Below the pieces are notes generated by a model that ran no database searches, had not been told where the DNA came from, and saw only the letters and a list, made by a program, of their open reading frames with translations. This document shows, in pieces, positions 1 to 8,708 of a stretch of DNA of 48,323 nt; the first letter of the stretch is position 1; the number at the start of each line of letters is the position of its first letter. The DNA comes from an uncultured Anaerolineaceae bacterium. GTDB taxonomy: Bacteria; Chloroflexota; Anaerolineae; Anaerolineales; Anaerolineaceae. The stretch is from the NCBI GenBank assembly GCA_937863605.1, contig CALMGN010000001.1, positions 1 to 48,323 on the forward strand, written 5' to 3'. Position numbers and translations under genes: made by a program.

Positions 1-33
1 GCTGACATTCGCTTCTTGTTGAAAGAAAAATGA
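1..33 (+). CDS. C-terminal end of an upstream truncated CDS (…ADIRFLLKEK*)
   Basis: Open frame from base 1 to TGA at 31-33, just before the ATG at 35; only 10 codons visible, so no product can be named. Confidence 0.4.
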   Translation, partial: ADIRFLLKEK

Positions 34-34
34 G

Positions 35-550
35 ATGAGCCCCATGGTGCGCGCCGCATTAATCCGCCTGGGAATAACTTTTCTGGTTTGCATGGTTTTC
101 GCCTACCTGGTGGCGGAGGTCTCATACCAGATGGTCAAAAACCAGTCTGAGCGCGCGCCGCGACAAATCGAAATTCTGATTCCTCCCGGCACAGCCGCGG
201 AAATTGCCCAGGGGAAGCCCGGGCCGGCGCTGCCCGATATGCGTTTTGCCGAGGATGATCAAATTATCGTGCGCAATATGGATTCAGTCAGTCACCAGCT
301 GGGTCCGCTGTGGATTCCAGCCGAATCGTCCAGCGTGCTCACGCTCGACCGGCCGAGCAGTTACAGCCTGTCCTGCACCTTCCAGGCGTCGCAAAGCATC
401 GATATCGAGGTGGTTGCCAGAGCAAAAGCCTCAGACCGGGTGTTGGGAATCCTCTCCATTGGCTTGCCGACCTGGATGCTGGTTTGGTTGTACACGCTGA
501 TCGCCATCCCCATGCCGCCCAATCCGCCTCAGCCCGCTCCGGAGCGGTAA
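35..550 (+). CDS. Membrane-anchored cupredoxin-like protein, N- and C-terminal TM segments
   Basis: ORF 171 aa; N-terminal TM, β-rich middle with 'NMDSVSHQLGPLWIPAESSSVLTL…YSLSCTF', C-terminal TM; directly upstream of SURF1. Confidence 0.65.
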   Translation: MSPMVRAALIRLGITFLVCMVFAYLVAEVSYQMVKNQSERAPRQIEILIPPGTAAEIAQGKPGPALPDMRFAEDDQIIVRNMDSVSHQLGPLWIPAESSSVLTLDRPSSYSLSCTFQASQSIDIEVVARAKASDRVLGILSIGLPTWMLVWLYTLIAIPMPPNPPQPAPER

Positions 551-558
551 ATAAGCCT

Positions 559-1356
559 ATGTTGAAACGTCTGCTTACTTTTCGCTGGATCCTTACGACT
601 GTACTAGTCATTGCTGGTGTGGGCGTATTAATCCGCCTGGGCATCTGGCAGTTGGACCGGCTGGAGTGGCGGCGAGCCTTCAATGCGCGCGTAACCAGTC
701 AGATGACTGCACCGACCCTGGATTTAAACGCCAGCCAACCGGTGAACGGACTGTTTGACATGGAATATAGGCGCGTGGCGGTGACAGGCAGCTACGATTT
801 TAGCCAGGAAGTGCTGCTGCGCAACCAGGTGTGGGACAACCGCCTTGGTTTTCATGTGTTGACGCCGCTGAGGGTGGCCGGGACCGACTGGTACGTGCTG
901 GTTGACCGCGGCTGGATCCCTTTTGAGGATGCGGCTGCCAGAGTTAAATATTATGAACCCGGCACGGTGACCGTGCAGGGGATGATTCGACGGTCGTTGG
1001 AAAAACCGGATTTCGGCGGAGTGCCTGATCCGACTTTAGCTCCGGGTGAGACGCGTCTGGACGCCTGGAACGTGGTCAATGTACCGCGCATCACTGCGCA
1101 ATCCGGCTTGAAGATGCTGCCAGTTTACATCGACCAGGCGCCTGACGCGGCCTGGGTAAGTCTGCCTTACCGCAGCCTGCCGGAAATTGAAATCAGCGAA
1201 GGTCCGCACCAGGGTTATGCGCTGCAATGGTTCACGTTTGCAACCATTCTCGGGCTGGGTTATCCCTTTTTCGTGCGCCGGCAGATCGGAAAACAATCCC
1301 GCCAGGCGGAAGAGGCGGTTGGACAGCCCGTGGTTGATCAGGGAGGAGTATCCTAA
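559..1356 (+). CDS. SURF1 family cytochrome oxidase biogenesis protein
   Basis: In-frame ATG at 559 inside ORF 310-1356; 'LGIWQLDRLEWRRAFNARV', 'VLLRNQVWDNRLGFHVLTPLRVAGTDWYVLVDRGWIP' are SURF1-like. Confidence 0.9.
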   Translation: MLKRLLTFRWILTTVLVIAGVGVLIRLGIWQLDRLEWRRAFNARVTSQMTAPTLDLNASQPVNGLFDMEYRRVAVTGSYDFSQEVLLRNQVWDNRLGFHVLTPLRVAGTDWYVLVDRGWIPFEDAAARVKYYEPGTVTVQGMIRRSLEKPDFGGVPDPTLAPGETRLDAWNVVNVPRITAQSGLKMLPVYIDQAPDAAWVSLPYRSLPEIEISEGPHQGYALQWFTFATILGLGYPFFVRRQIGKQSRQAEEAVGQPVVDQGGVS

Positions 1357-3147
1357 ATGGAAAATGTGAAGAAACATAAGGATGGGTTCCAGCGGGTATT
1401 GATCGCTGTTGCGGTCCTTACCTTTTTACTGGTGATGGCAGGCTATCTGGTTCGATTTGACGGAACCGAAGGCGCTTGCCCGGATTGGCCAACCTGTTAT
1501 GGTCAGTGGGGCATTCCTGCGGGTCTGGCTGCCCAGCTTGAGATGGCTCACCGCGTGCTGGCAGCGGCGGCGGCCGCCGCCGTGCTCGGGATTGCAATCT
1601 GGGCGTTCACCCGCCGGACAACGCGCCGCAGCGTGCAAATCTTGCTGGCATCCGCTTTGGTAGGCATTCTCGCTGAAACGGTGGTTGGTGCGGACATCGT
1701 AGGCAGCCTGAATGCCGCCTGGTTGTCCAACCTTCATCTTGGCCTGGCGCTGATTGTCATGGCTTTGGTCACCGCGGCTGCTGTGCTCGGGAATGTAACC
1801 GGTGAAACCCATACGTCAATTACCTTCCGCTCGGGATTCTCGCGACTGGCAGCAGCAACGCTGCTGGCTGTCTTTGTGTTGATGGTATCCGGGGCATGGC
1901 TGGCAGCTGCGGGTGGTGGGCAAGCCTGCGCTGGTTGGCCGCTGTGCTCCGGCGGACTACCGGACAGTCCGTCAGGTTGGCTGGCCTTCTCTCATCGCAT
2001 CCTGACCGTGGCAGCCGGCGTTCTGGCCGCAGCCCTGTTTTACACTGCCTGGCGCAAGCATTACCGCCAGCCGGTCGTTCTCACCAGCGCAACGGCGGTC
2101 GGGCTGTTGTTTACCGGGCAGGTGCTGATCAGCGCGCTCAAGGTGAGCCGCGGTTACCCGCTAGACCTGGTAGCGCTGCATGCCGCTGCCACGGCTGCTT
2201 TGTGGGCAGCGCTGGTGGTGACACTCACCGCTGCGTCCGTGGAGAAAGAAGCAGTCGCAGTAGTAGAGGAAGCTGCCCGTCCAGCGGGCGTCAAACGGTT
2301 CAAAGCTTTCCTGATGCTCAATAAACCGATTATTGTCGTGCTGCTGCTGGTCACCACCTTTGCCGGCATGGTGGTCGGCGGCAAAGAAATGCCCGACTTT
2401 TGGCTAGCGTTTTGGACCATGCTGGGCGGCGCGCTGGCGGCTGGGGGAGCATCCGCGCTGAACCAGGTGATCGACCGCGAGATCGACGGTCAGATGCAGC
2501 GCACTGCCCAGCGGCCGCTGCCGTCTGGAGCGCTGACTCCTGCCGAGGGGCTGGCTTACGGGCTGGGCGCCTGCCTGGCGGCATTTTTCATCCTGGCAGG
2601 CTTTGTCAACTTGCTGGCAGCGGTGCTCTCGCTGGCTGGCATGGTGTATTACGTGCTGTTGTACAGTGTCTGGTTGAAGTATGCGACGGTGCAAAATATT
2701 GTCATCGGCGGTGGTGCGGGCGCTATCCCGCCGCTGGTTGGCTGGGCGGCGGCGGCTGGTTCGCTGAACGTGCCGTCGTTGTTCCTGTTCGCCATCGTCT
2801 TCATGTGGACGCCGCCGCATTTCTGGGCGCTCGCCATTGTGCGCAAGAATGATTACGCCCGGGCTGGCGTGCCGATGCTACCGGTGGTCAAGGGGGAGCA
2901 GCAAACCCGCACGCAGATCTTTATTTACACGCTTGAACTGGTCGCCCTTACCTTGCTGATGCCGCTTTTCAAAATGACCGGCAGCCTGTTCCTGGTTTCA
3001 GCGGTTGTGCTTGGCCTGTGGTTGATCTATACCGCCTGGAACGTGCTGCGCAAGCCGGGCAACAAGGTGGCGTGGACGATGTACCGTTATTCGAGCATGT
3101 ACCTGGCGTTCATATTCCTGGCGCTGGTTTTAGACGTGCTGGTTTAA
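1357..3147 (+). CDS. ctaA-ctaB: Fused heme A synthase (CtaA/COX15) - protoheme IX farnesyltransferase (CtaB/COX10)
   Basis: 596 aa; N-half CtaA-like (GACPDWPTCYGQ, QACAGWPLCSG), C-half UbiA/CtaB-like (ALNQVIDREIDGQMQRTAQRPLPSG, MWTPPHFWALAI). Confidence 0.93.
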   Translation: MENVKKHKDGFQRVLIAVAVLTFLLVMAGYLVRFDGTEGACPDWPTCYGQWGIPAGLAAQLEMAHRVLAAAAAAAVLGIAIWAFTRRTTRRSVQILLASALVGILAETVVGADIVGSLNAAWLSNLHLGLALIVMALVTAAAVLGNVTGETHTSITFRSGFSRLAAATLLAVFVLMVSGAWLAAAGGGQACAGWPLCSGGLPDSPSGWLAFSHRILTVAAGVLAAALFYTAWRKHYRQPVVLTSATAVGLLFTGQVLISALKVSRGYPLDLVALHAAATAALWAALVVTLTAASVEKEAVAVVEEAARPAGVKRFKAFLMLNKPIIVVLLLVTTFAGMVVGGKEMPDFWLAFWTMLGGALAAGGASALNQVIDREIDGQMQRTAQRPLPSGALTPAEGLAYGLGACLAAFFILAGFVNLLAAVLSLAGMVYYVLLYSVWLKYATVQNIVIGGGAGAIPPLVGWAAAAGSLNVPSLFLFAIVFMWTPPHFWALAIVRKNDYARAGVPMLPVVKGEQQTRTQIFIYTLELVALTLLMPLFKMTGSLFLVSAVVLGLWLIYTAWNVLRKPGNKVAWTMYRYSSMYLAFIFLALVLDVLV

Positions 3148-3159
3148 TGAATAACCTGC

Positions 3160-4824
3160 CTACTTCCCTTTAACAAACTGACTGGCAATGACCACGGGAA
3201 TGTTTTGCAGATTATCGGCATAACCATAAAACTCCGCTCCTTCCGGGTTGTCCTCGTCCCGGAATTTTTCGGCCCAGCGGTAACCGATCGACTGGTAGAG
3301 TAGTTCAACCTCGATCGTATATTCACCGGATGCGGCTGGAACGCGGTAGATCACCAGGTCTCCGCCGCCGATGAAATCCTCGTCATCCACCGCCTCTCCG
3401 TAAACGCCTATGTAAGCGCTGGCAGTAGCTTTATCGAAGCCGGTTGGCAGCAGGCGGTTGTCCTTCAGGTAAGACTTGGCGCGCAGCAAGGCAGTGGTCA
3501 CCTTTCCGTCCGGGTCGCCGATAATCGTTTCATAGATCTGAACTTGATCCGGTTGGTTAATTTCGCTGTAATGCGGCTCGAACAGGCTCGCATCGCGGTC
3601 ATTGTCATTTTCCAGGATCATGCCATCCGCCTGCCAGGCGCCGGATTCAAATAGGACAGCACCTGCGCTGTCTTTGACGGTCACATGCAGCCAGGCGCGG
3701 CGGGATGGAAAGCTGGTGGGCAGCTTATGCCCGGTCTGCACGGCCACTTTGACCACAACCACCAGCGTTTCGGCTTCAGTCTTAGTCGTTACGGTCAGGG
3801 CAGCGCTGCGCTGTTGCAGCAAATCCAGGATGGCGGTGCGGGTATCCGTCAACTGTTCCTGGGTGGCAGTGACCTCCAGAGCTTCGGCGTTGGCTGAGAG
3901 GATATTCAGCATGTAGGCGTTACCGCCAGCAAAGGTGTGCTGCATGAAGGGGGTGCGCAGCGGGCTGCCGGTGTTTGCCAGGGCAACATCGCCCACGGCT
4001 GCTGGCATGTGGCACACCTGGCAGGAAGCGCCAGTCTGGTAAACCGAGTGCTGCCATTCCAGATGCGGGGTTTGTTCCGGGAACAATTCGGTGCTCAATT
4101 CTCCGGCATTGGTAATATACGGTGTGAACAGGTTGTGGCACACCGCGCAAATCTCCGACTGTTTGACAAAGTCGGTCTGCTGCGGCTGAAAGCCGCTGGC
4201 GCTTTTCATCACCGCAGCCATGGCGTCCGCCACGGCAAAATGACCGAACACAAAACGCTCCCCGGCTGGAGTCTGGCTGTCAACCTCATAGCCGCCGCTG
4301 TAGCTTTCCACCGAGCCGAATCCGCCCGCTTGAATTTGATGACATAAGGAGCAGGAGACCCCGTCGGCTGCCAGCGGGTAGAGGGCATTTGACGGGTCAA
4401 GGAATCCCTGGCCGGGAAGCATTTGGATGGATTGCCCGCTGTTTTCAGCGGTGTGGTAGGCCATGCCAATATGGCAGATGGAACATTTCTTTTCGATCGC
4501 GGTCTGATGCTCGGGGTAAGCCAGTGTTTCAGACCGCACCGATGCGCGGTAATACGGGTCGCGGGTGGAATTGGCCATCATCGAGGAACGCCAGGCGCTG
4601 TCAATCGAAACGTCTGTACCGGCAGCATCGGACATTCCGGTGTGGCAATATGCGCACTCGCCGGAGGTGGAGAAAAAATCACCCCGGAAACGGATCAAGG
4701 CGTTGGGTGGTGCGGTAGCGGTTGGGGTCGATGCAGTGGTTGGGATGGCGGGCGAGCAGCCCGTCAGAATCACCACCAAAACCCCCAGGATAACGGCAAT
4801 TTGCCACAAGCCCTTGTTTTTCAT
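3160..4824 (-). CDS. Multiheme c-type cytochrome lipoprotein (5 CXXCH motifs)
   Basis: CAYCH, CSICH, CSLCH, CAVCH, CQVCH; lipobox LTGC near N-terminus. Confidence 0.88.
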   Translation of the reverse strand: MKNKGLWQIAVILGVLVVILTGCSPAIPTTASTPTATAPPNALIRFRGDFFSTSGECAYCHTGMSDAAGTDVSIDSAWRSSMMANSTRDPYYRASVRSETLAYPEHQTAIEKKCSICHIGMAYHTAENSGQSIQMLPGQGFLDPSNALYPLAADGVSCSLCHQIQAGGFGSVESYSGGYEVDSQTPAGERFVFGHFAVADAMAAVMKSASGFQPQQTDFVKQSEICAVCHNLFTPYITNAGELSTELFPEQTPHLEWQHSVYQTGASCQVCHMPAAVGDVALANTGSPLRTPFMQHTFAGGNAYMLNILSANAEALEVTATQEQLTDTRTAILDLLQQRSAALTVTTKTEAETLVVVVKVAVQTGHKLPTSFPSRRAWLHVTVKDSAGAVLFESGAWQADGMILENDNDRDASLFEPHYSEINQPDQVQIYETIIGDPDGKVTTALLRAKSYLKDNRLLPTGFDKATASAYIGVYGEAVDDEDFIGGGDLVIYRVPAASGEYTIEVELLYQSIGYRWAEKFRDEDNPEGAEFYGYADNLQNIPVVIASQFVKGK

Positions 4825-4886
4825 TTCCCCTCCCGAAAATGGTTTGAAGGCTGGTCATTGCAGCTTCCCAATACCGGTATTATGAA

Positions 4887-5222
4887 TTATTGCAATCTGA
4901 CCAGTACTTTACCCTTTTCCCACAATTCTTCTAATCGATAATAATCACGCTGTTCCGGTGAAAATAAATGAACCACCACATCCCCCAGGTCGACTACCAT
5001 CCAGCCTGATCTGGGGCCGCCTTCGATGCGGCCGATGATTTGAAAATTCTTTTTAGCGTTCTGTGACGCCTCATCCGCCAGTGCATCCAGCATCCGATCA
5101 CTGGTGCCGGAGCAAATAACGAAATAATCGGCGAATGAAGAGATTTCTTGGATATCCAGGAGCAAAATATCTTCCCCCTTTTTGTCTTCCAATGCATTTA
5201 TGACACTGCGTGCGACTTCCAA
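4887..5222 (-). CDS. rsfS: Ribosome silencing factor RsfS
   Basis: 'DILLLDIQEISSFADYFVICSGTSDRMLDALAD…GWMVVDLGDVVVHLFSPEQRDYYRLEELW'; TTG start. Confidence 0.95.
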   Translation of the reverse strand: MEVARSVINALEDKKGEDILLLDIQEISSFADYFVICSGTSDRMLDALADEASQNAKKNFQIIGRIEGGPRSGWMVVDLGDVVVHLFSPEQRDYYRLEELWEKGKVLVRLQ

Positions 5223-5301
5223 TGTGTTCAGTTGGCACCTCTTTCTAAAAATTTTGTTATAGGGTCGATTTTAACATAGATCGTATGGGAAAAGCAACGC
5301 G

Positions 5302-5907
5302 TCACTCGAGCGATCCGGCGAGCGGAAAATGCGCCAGAGGCGTGTACAACGGCCCCTGCGGTCGCAGGTCGCTGCGGAACAGCGTGAAGGCATCCGCGGT
5401 CATGGAACCGAAGTTGCCAGCCTGTAGGCTGCCCAGGGCGCTGCTCAAGGCCTGAAGCTCGACCGGGGTAACGTCATTTTTGACCCGGCCAAGCGTCAGA
5501 TGCGGAGAAAATCCGCGCTCCTCCGTTGGAATTCCAATTTGGAAAGCCGCGTCTTCGATAGCAGTAAACAAGTCATTCAATGCCGCCGGCCCCTGGAACC
5601 CCACCCAGATTACCCGCGGCTTGCGGTTGTTCGGGAACGCGCCAACCCCGCTCACCTGGAATGGAAACGGGGAATGCCCGACAGCCGTAGTCTGTAAAAT
5701 TTTCGATAACCTACTCAGGTTGGCCGAATTCGTATTGCCGAGAAATTTAAGGGTCAAATGTATGTTCTCGACCGCCACCCAGCGTACCCCGGTGATGTGC
5801 AGCGTCTTGAATTTTTGAATTAGCTCGCCTAGCTGAGAGCGAATTTCAGGGCTGAGTTCGATGGCGATAAAAGCGCGAATGTCATCCAAGGGCAGGGACA
5901 GCTCCAT
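5302..5907 (-). CDS. thpR: RNA 2',3'-cyclic phosphodiesterase (ThpR, 2H phosphoesterase)
   Basis: 'RAFIAIELSPEIRSQL', HLTLKF and HLTLGR (two HxTL motifs). Confidence 0.92.
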   Translation of the reverse strand: MELSLPLDDIRAFIAIELSPEIRSQLGELIQKFKTLHITGVRWVAVENIHLTLKFLGNTNSANLSRLSKILQTTAVGHSPFPFQVSGVGAFPNNRKPRVIWVGFQGPAALNDLFTAIEDAAFQIGIPTEERGFSPHLTLGRVKNDVTPVELQALSSALGSLQAGNFGSMTADAFTLFRSDLRPQGPLYTPLAHFPLAGSLE

Positions 5908-6048
5908 TTTCCATTTTGACCAGTATAGGATGCGGGCGAAGGCCTGTCAAGATGAAGGGCGCTGAACACGGATTCACGAATTAACCCATGCCATCCTTGA
6001 CTCGATCATCCTACCCAGTCATTTCATTATGTGATATAAATTGATTAG

Positions 6049-6214
6049 CCCTGCTGTGTTCGTGATGCAGCACGACCGGTTTTGAGCCAACACCCCCTTA
6101 AAGGGACCCACATCACTCCTGTGAAGCGATAGGCTTCGGCCAAGGCTGATCAGGGTTGGAGGGCCCCGCCTGCGAAAGCAGGTTCAAAACTATGCGGCAC
6201 ACGGCACGGCGGGG
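6049..6214 (+). ncRNA. ssrS: 6S RNA-like transcript
   Basis: 10-bp closing stem CCCUGCUGUG (6049-6058)/CACGGCGGGG (6205-6214, with G-U pairs); second long stem GUUUUGAGCC/GGUUCAAAAC; CCAAC/GUUGG; CCUGC-GAAA-GCAGG hairpin; central unpaired regions; TTTTATTT directly after. Exact ends approximate. Confidence 0.8.
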
Positions 6215-6265
6215 TTTTATTTAAGGGAAACACTCATGGGGACAGAGTTTCAGCCTTTATTCACG

Positions 6266-6294
6266 TTGACACACATGCGGTATTTCGCTAAACT
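6266..6294 (+). promoter_or_regulatory. Sigma70-type promoter for the FHA gene
   Basis: TTGACA (6266-6271) - N17 - TAAACT (6289-6294). Confidence 0.65.
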
Positions 6295-6324
6295 AATAGA
6301 GAAATTGTGAGCAAGGAGGATTCG

Positions 6325-6969
6325 ATGAACCCCACCTTCAAGCTGGTATTGAAATCTGGGCCCAATAGTGGGCAGGTATTCCCGCTCGAAACCAGCGAAA
6401 TTATCATCGGGCGCGACATTAACGCAACTTTTGTAATCAACGACCCCGAAGTATCCCGCCGGCACGCCCGGTTGTCTCTGCAGGGCGTGAATTACATCAT
6501 CGAGGATCTCGGGTCTACGAACGGCACCATGGTAAGCGGTCAGCGGTTGGCTGGCCCTTATATTTTGCGGCCAGGTGAGATGATCACCCTTGGCGAGCAT
6601 ACCAATGTGCTGTTTGAGAGCCTTGACCCGAATGCGACGGTCGCTTCCCTGCGTCCCATGGATGCCCCGGCACAGCCTTCCTTTGACGTGTATGCTGCGC
6701 CAGCCGAAGGTGTGGTGAGCGATTTTGGCGAAGAGCCCATTCCCGCTGTTGCTCCAGTCCGGGAATACGCGGGGAAAGTCCCTTCTCAGCCGCGCCCGAC
6801 AGTTCGCCCGCGGAAAAAGAAAAAAGTATCTCTGGTCGTTATTCTGATCATTCTGGTCGCCGTATTAGCCTGCGGATGCATCGCTTTTGCCATCTTTGAT
6901 GCGCTGAACCTCTATTGCGAAATTCCGGGGGTCATGAATTTCCTGATCCCGGGTGCGTGCCCGCCATAG
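6325..6969 (+). CDS. FHA-domain protein with C-terminal TM segment
   Basis: FHA motif 'IIIGRDINATFVINDPEVSRRHARLSLQ…IEDLGSTNGTMVSGQRL'; AAGGAGGA before ATG 6325; TM near C-terminus. Confidence 0.92.
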   Translation: MNPTFKLVLKSGPNSGQVFPLETSEIIIGRDINATFVINDPEVSRRHARLSLQGVNYIIEDLGSTNGTMVSGQRLAGPYILRPGEMITLGEHTNVLFESLDPNATVASLRPMDAPAQPSFDVYAAPAEGVVSDFGEEPIPAVAPVREYAGKVPSQPRPTVRPRKKKKVSLVVILIILVAVLACGCIAFAIFDALNLYCEIPGVMNFLIPGACPP

Positions 6970-6996
6970 AAAACACCTTTCCTAAAATGATTTTAT

Positions 6997-7036
6997 GCAT
7001 TGCCCCTCCCATTTACCAGCGGAGGGGCAATGTTTT
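6997..7036 (+). terminator. Rho-independent terminator
   Basis: CATTGCCCCTCC-N11-GGAGGGGCAATG (12-bp perfect stem) then TTTT. Confidence 0.8.
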
Positions 7037-7091
7037 CCCCGCTCAACGCACTAAATCGGCAGCCGGTTAGCGGAATATGTCGGTGGGACTA

Positions 7092-7119
7092 TTGCACTCG
7101 TCCAGCCTTTAGGTAAAAT
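7092..7119 (+). promoter_or_regulatory. Putative sigma70 promoter for AI-2E-type permease
   Basis: TTGCAC-N16-TAAAAT. Confidence 0.45.
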
Positions 7120-7150
7120 AGGGTATAACGAAATTCATTCGGATGTGTGC

Positions 7151-8527
7151 ATGTCAGACGAGATCGTCTCGAGTAGTCCAAAAGGAACAAGCAACTCGCC
7201 GCGCTGGAGCAGCACGACCAAATTGGTCGTAGCCTTAACGCTGATCGCGCTCATGGCGGGTCTCCTAATTCGTTTCCGGCAGATTGTTGCTCCGCTGTTT
7301 ATCGCTTTTCTGCTGGCTTACGTGCTCTATCCGGTCGCCATGTTCTTGCACCGCCGGGTCAAAATATCCTGGCGATTAGCCTCTGCCATTATTCTCCTGA
7401 TCCTGTTGGTCATCATCATCGGTCTGCTGACCCTGGGCGGCCTGGCCATATTCAACCAGATTCAGAGTCTTATCAATTTCTTGCAAGAACAGATTCGCAA
7501 CATTCCGACTTTTGTTGAGAATATTACCAACGAGCCGATTGAATTTGGACCTTTCTCACTCGATTTGACTACCCTGGACGCCACGAACCTGGCCAACCAG
7601 TTGCTTGGATTGATTCAACCAATCCTTAGCAACACGGCCACCATTCTCGGAAATATCGCCACTGGCGCTGCTACAACCATCGGCTGGATATTTTTTACTG
7701 TGCTGGTTGCGTACTTTATCCTCTCCGATTCCGGCGGCGCACGCACCCGGTTGATTAATCTCAGAATCCCCGGGTATTCGGAGGACATGGCGCACCTGGG
7801 GCATGAACTTGGCAATATTTGGAACGCTTTTGCCCGCGGGCAGATGATACTTTTGGTGATCACGGTAATCGTTTATGTGATCATCCTTGGCGGTCTGGGG
7901 GTCAATTTCTATTTTGGCCTGGCGCTGCTGGCCGGGCTGGCTCGCTTCGTTCCATATGTTGGTCCGTGGGTCGCCTGGATCACGTATGGCTTGGTGACTT
8001 TCTTCCAGGTAAACAATTATTTTGGGCTTCAGCCGATTGGATATGTGTTCCTGGTCGTTGGCATCGCGATCATCATTGACGTGGTGATGGATAACGTGGT
8101 CGTCCCGCGGATGATGGGGGATACCTTGAAAGTGCATCCCGCAGCCGTGATGGTGGCAGCCATCGTGTTCGCCAGTCTTTTTGGTATTCTCGGGGTACTG
8201 CTGGCCGCCCCGGTCATGGCAACCCTGACGCTGGTCTTAACCTATGTGGTCAGGAAACTATTCGACATTGACCCCTGGCAGGGGTTTGAGACGCGGAAGG
8301 TCAAACCACTGCCGCCGGTTTTCCACACTATAGGAGCTATGTTCGTAAGATTCTGGCATTGGCTGAAAGCGAAATACGATGCCCAATGGCCACAAGGCAT
8401 TCCATTCTTCCGCAAGGTCGGATCGTTTTTTGGAGGGTTAGAACAGAAAATGAGCCGAAAACCGCAACCGCCAACAACCACAACCAATGGAGGAAAAGAT
8501 GAGCAGCTCGATGGAACCCAAAACTGA
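7151..8527 (+). CDS. AI-2E family transporter / permease
   Basis: Multi-TM protein with PF01594-like features ('RFVPYVGPWVAWI', 'VVPRMMGDTLKVHPAAVMVAAIVFASLFGILGVLLAAPVMATL'). Confidence 0.9.
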   Translation: MSDEIVSSSPKGTSNSPRWSSTTKLVVALTLIALMAGLLIRFRQIVAPLFIAFLLAYVLYPVAMFLHRRVKISWRLASAIILLILLVIIIGLLTLGGLAIFNQIQSLINFLQEQIRNIPTFVENITNEPIEFGPFSLDLTTLDATNLANQLLGLIQPILSNTATILGNIATGAATTIGWIFFTVLVAYFILSDSGGARTRLINLRIPGYSEDMAHLGHELGNIWNAFARGQMILLVITVIVYVIILGGLGVNFYFGLALLAGLARFVPYVGPWVAWITYGLVTFFQVNNYFGLQPIGYVFLVVGIAIIIDVVMDNVVVPRMMGDTLKVHPAAVMVAAIVFASLFGILGVLLAAPVMATLTLVLTYVVRKLFDIDPWQGFETRKVKPLPPVFHTIGAMFVRFWHWLKAKYDAQWPQGIPFFRKVGSFFGGLEQKMSRKPQPPTTTTNGGKDEQLDGTQN

Positions 8528-8696
8528 CACAATTGCTGAAACTGAAAGCTACATGGCCTGGCGTGCCGAAGAACCCGATGGCGAGACCACCTTCCATCTG
8601 GAACTGAACAACATCACCATCCACTTTTTCAACGAGGAATGGGATGAATTCCTGACGCTGGTGCGCGCAGTGGTAAAGGAAGCTGACGGGAAGTAA
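8499..8696 (+). CDS. Small acidic hypothetical protein
   Basis: ATG 8499 preceded by AATGGAGG; overlaps the end of the previous CDS by 29 nt; no family recognised. Confidence 0.6.
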   Translation: MSSSMEPKTDTIAETESYMAWRAEEPDGETTFHLELNNITIHFFNEEWDEFLTLVRAVVKEADGK

Positions 8697-8708
8697 CCCG
8701 GCTGTAAA

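Noticed and set aside
310-558. N-terminal 83-aa extension of the SURF1 ORF
   Set aside because: Overlaps the upstream cupredoxin-like CDS in another frame; ATG at 559 gives the expected SURF1 N-terminal TM.
1565-1582. Perfect palindrome CGGCGGCGGCCGCCGCCG in ctaA
   Set aside because: Explained by a poly-Ala run in a TM helix encoded by GCG/GCC codons.
7556-8137. 193-aa minus-strand ORF opposite the AI-2E-type permease
   Set aside because: Composition reads as the antisense of a TM protein; no motif or start signal.
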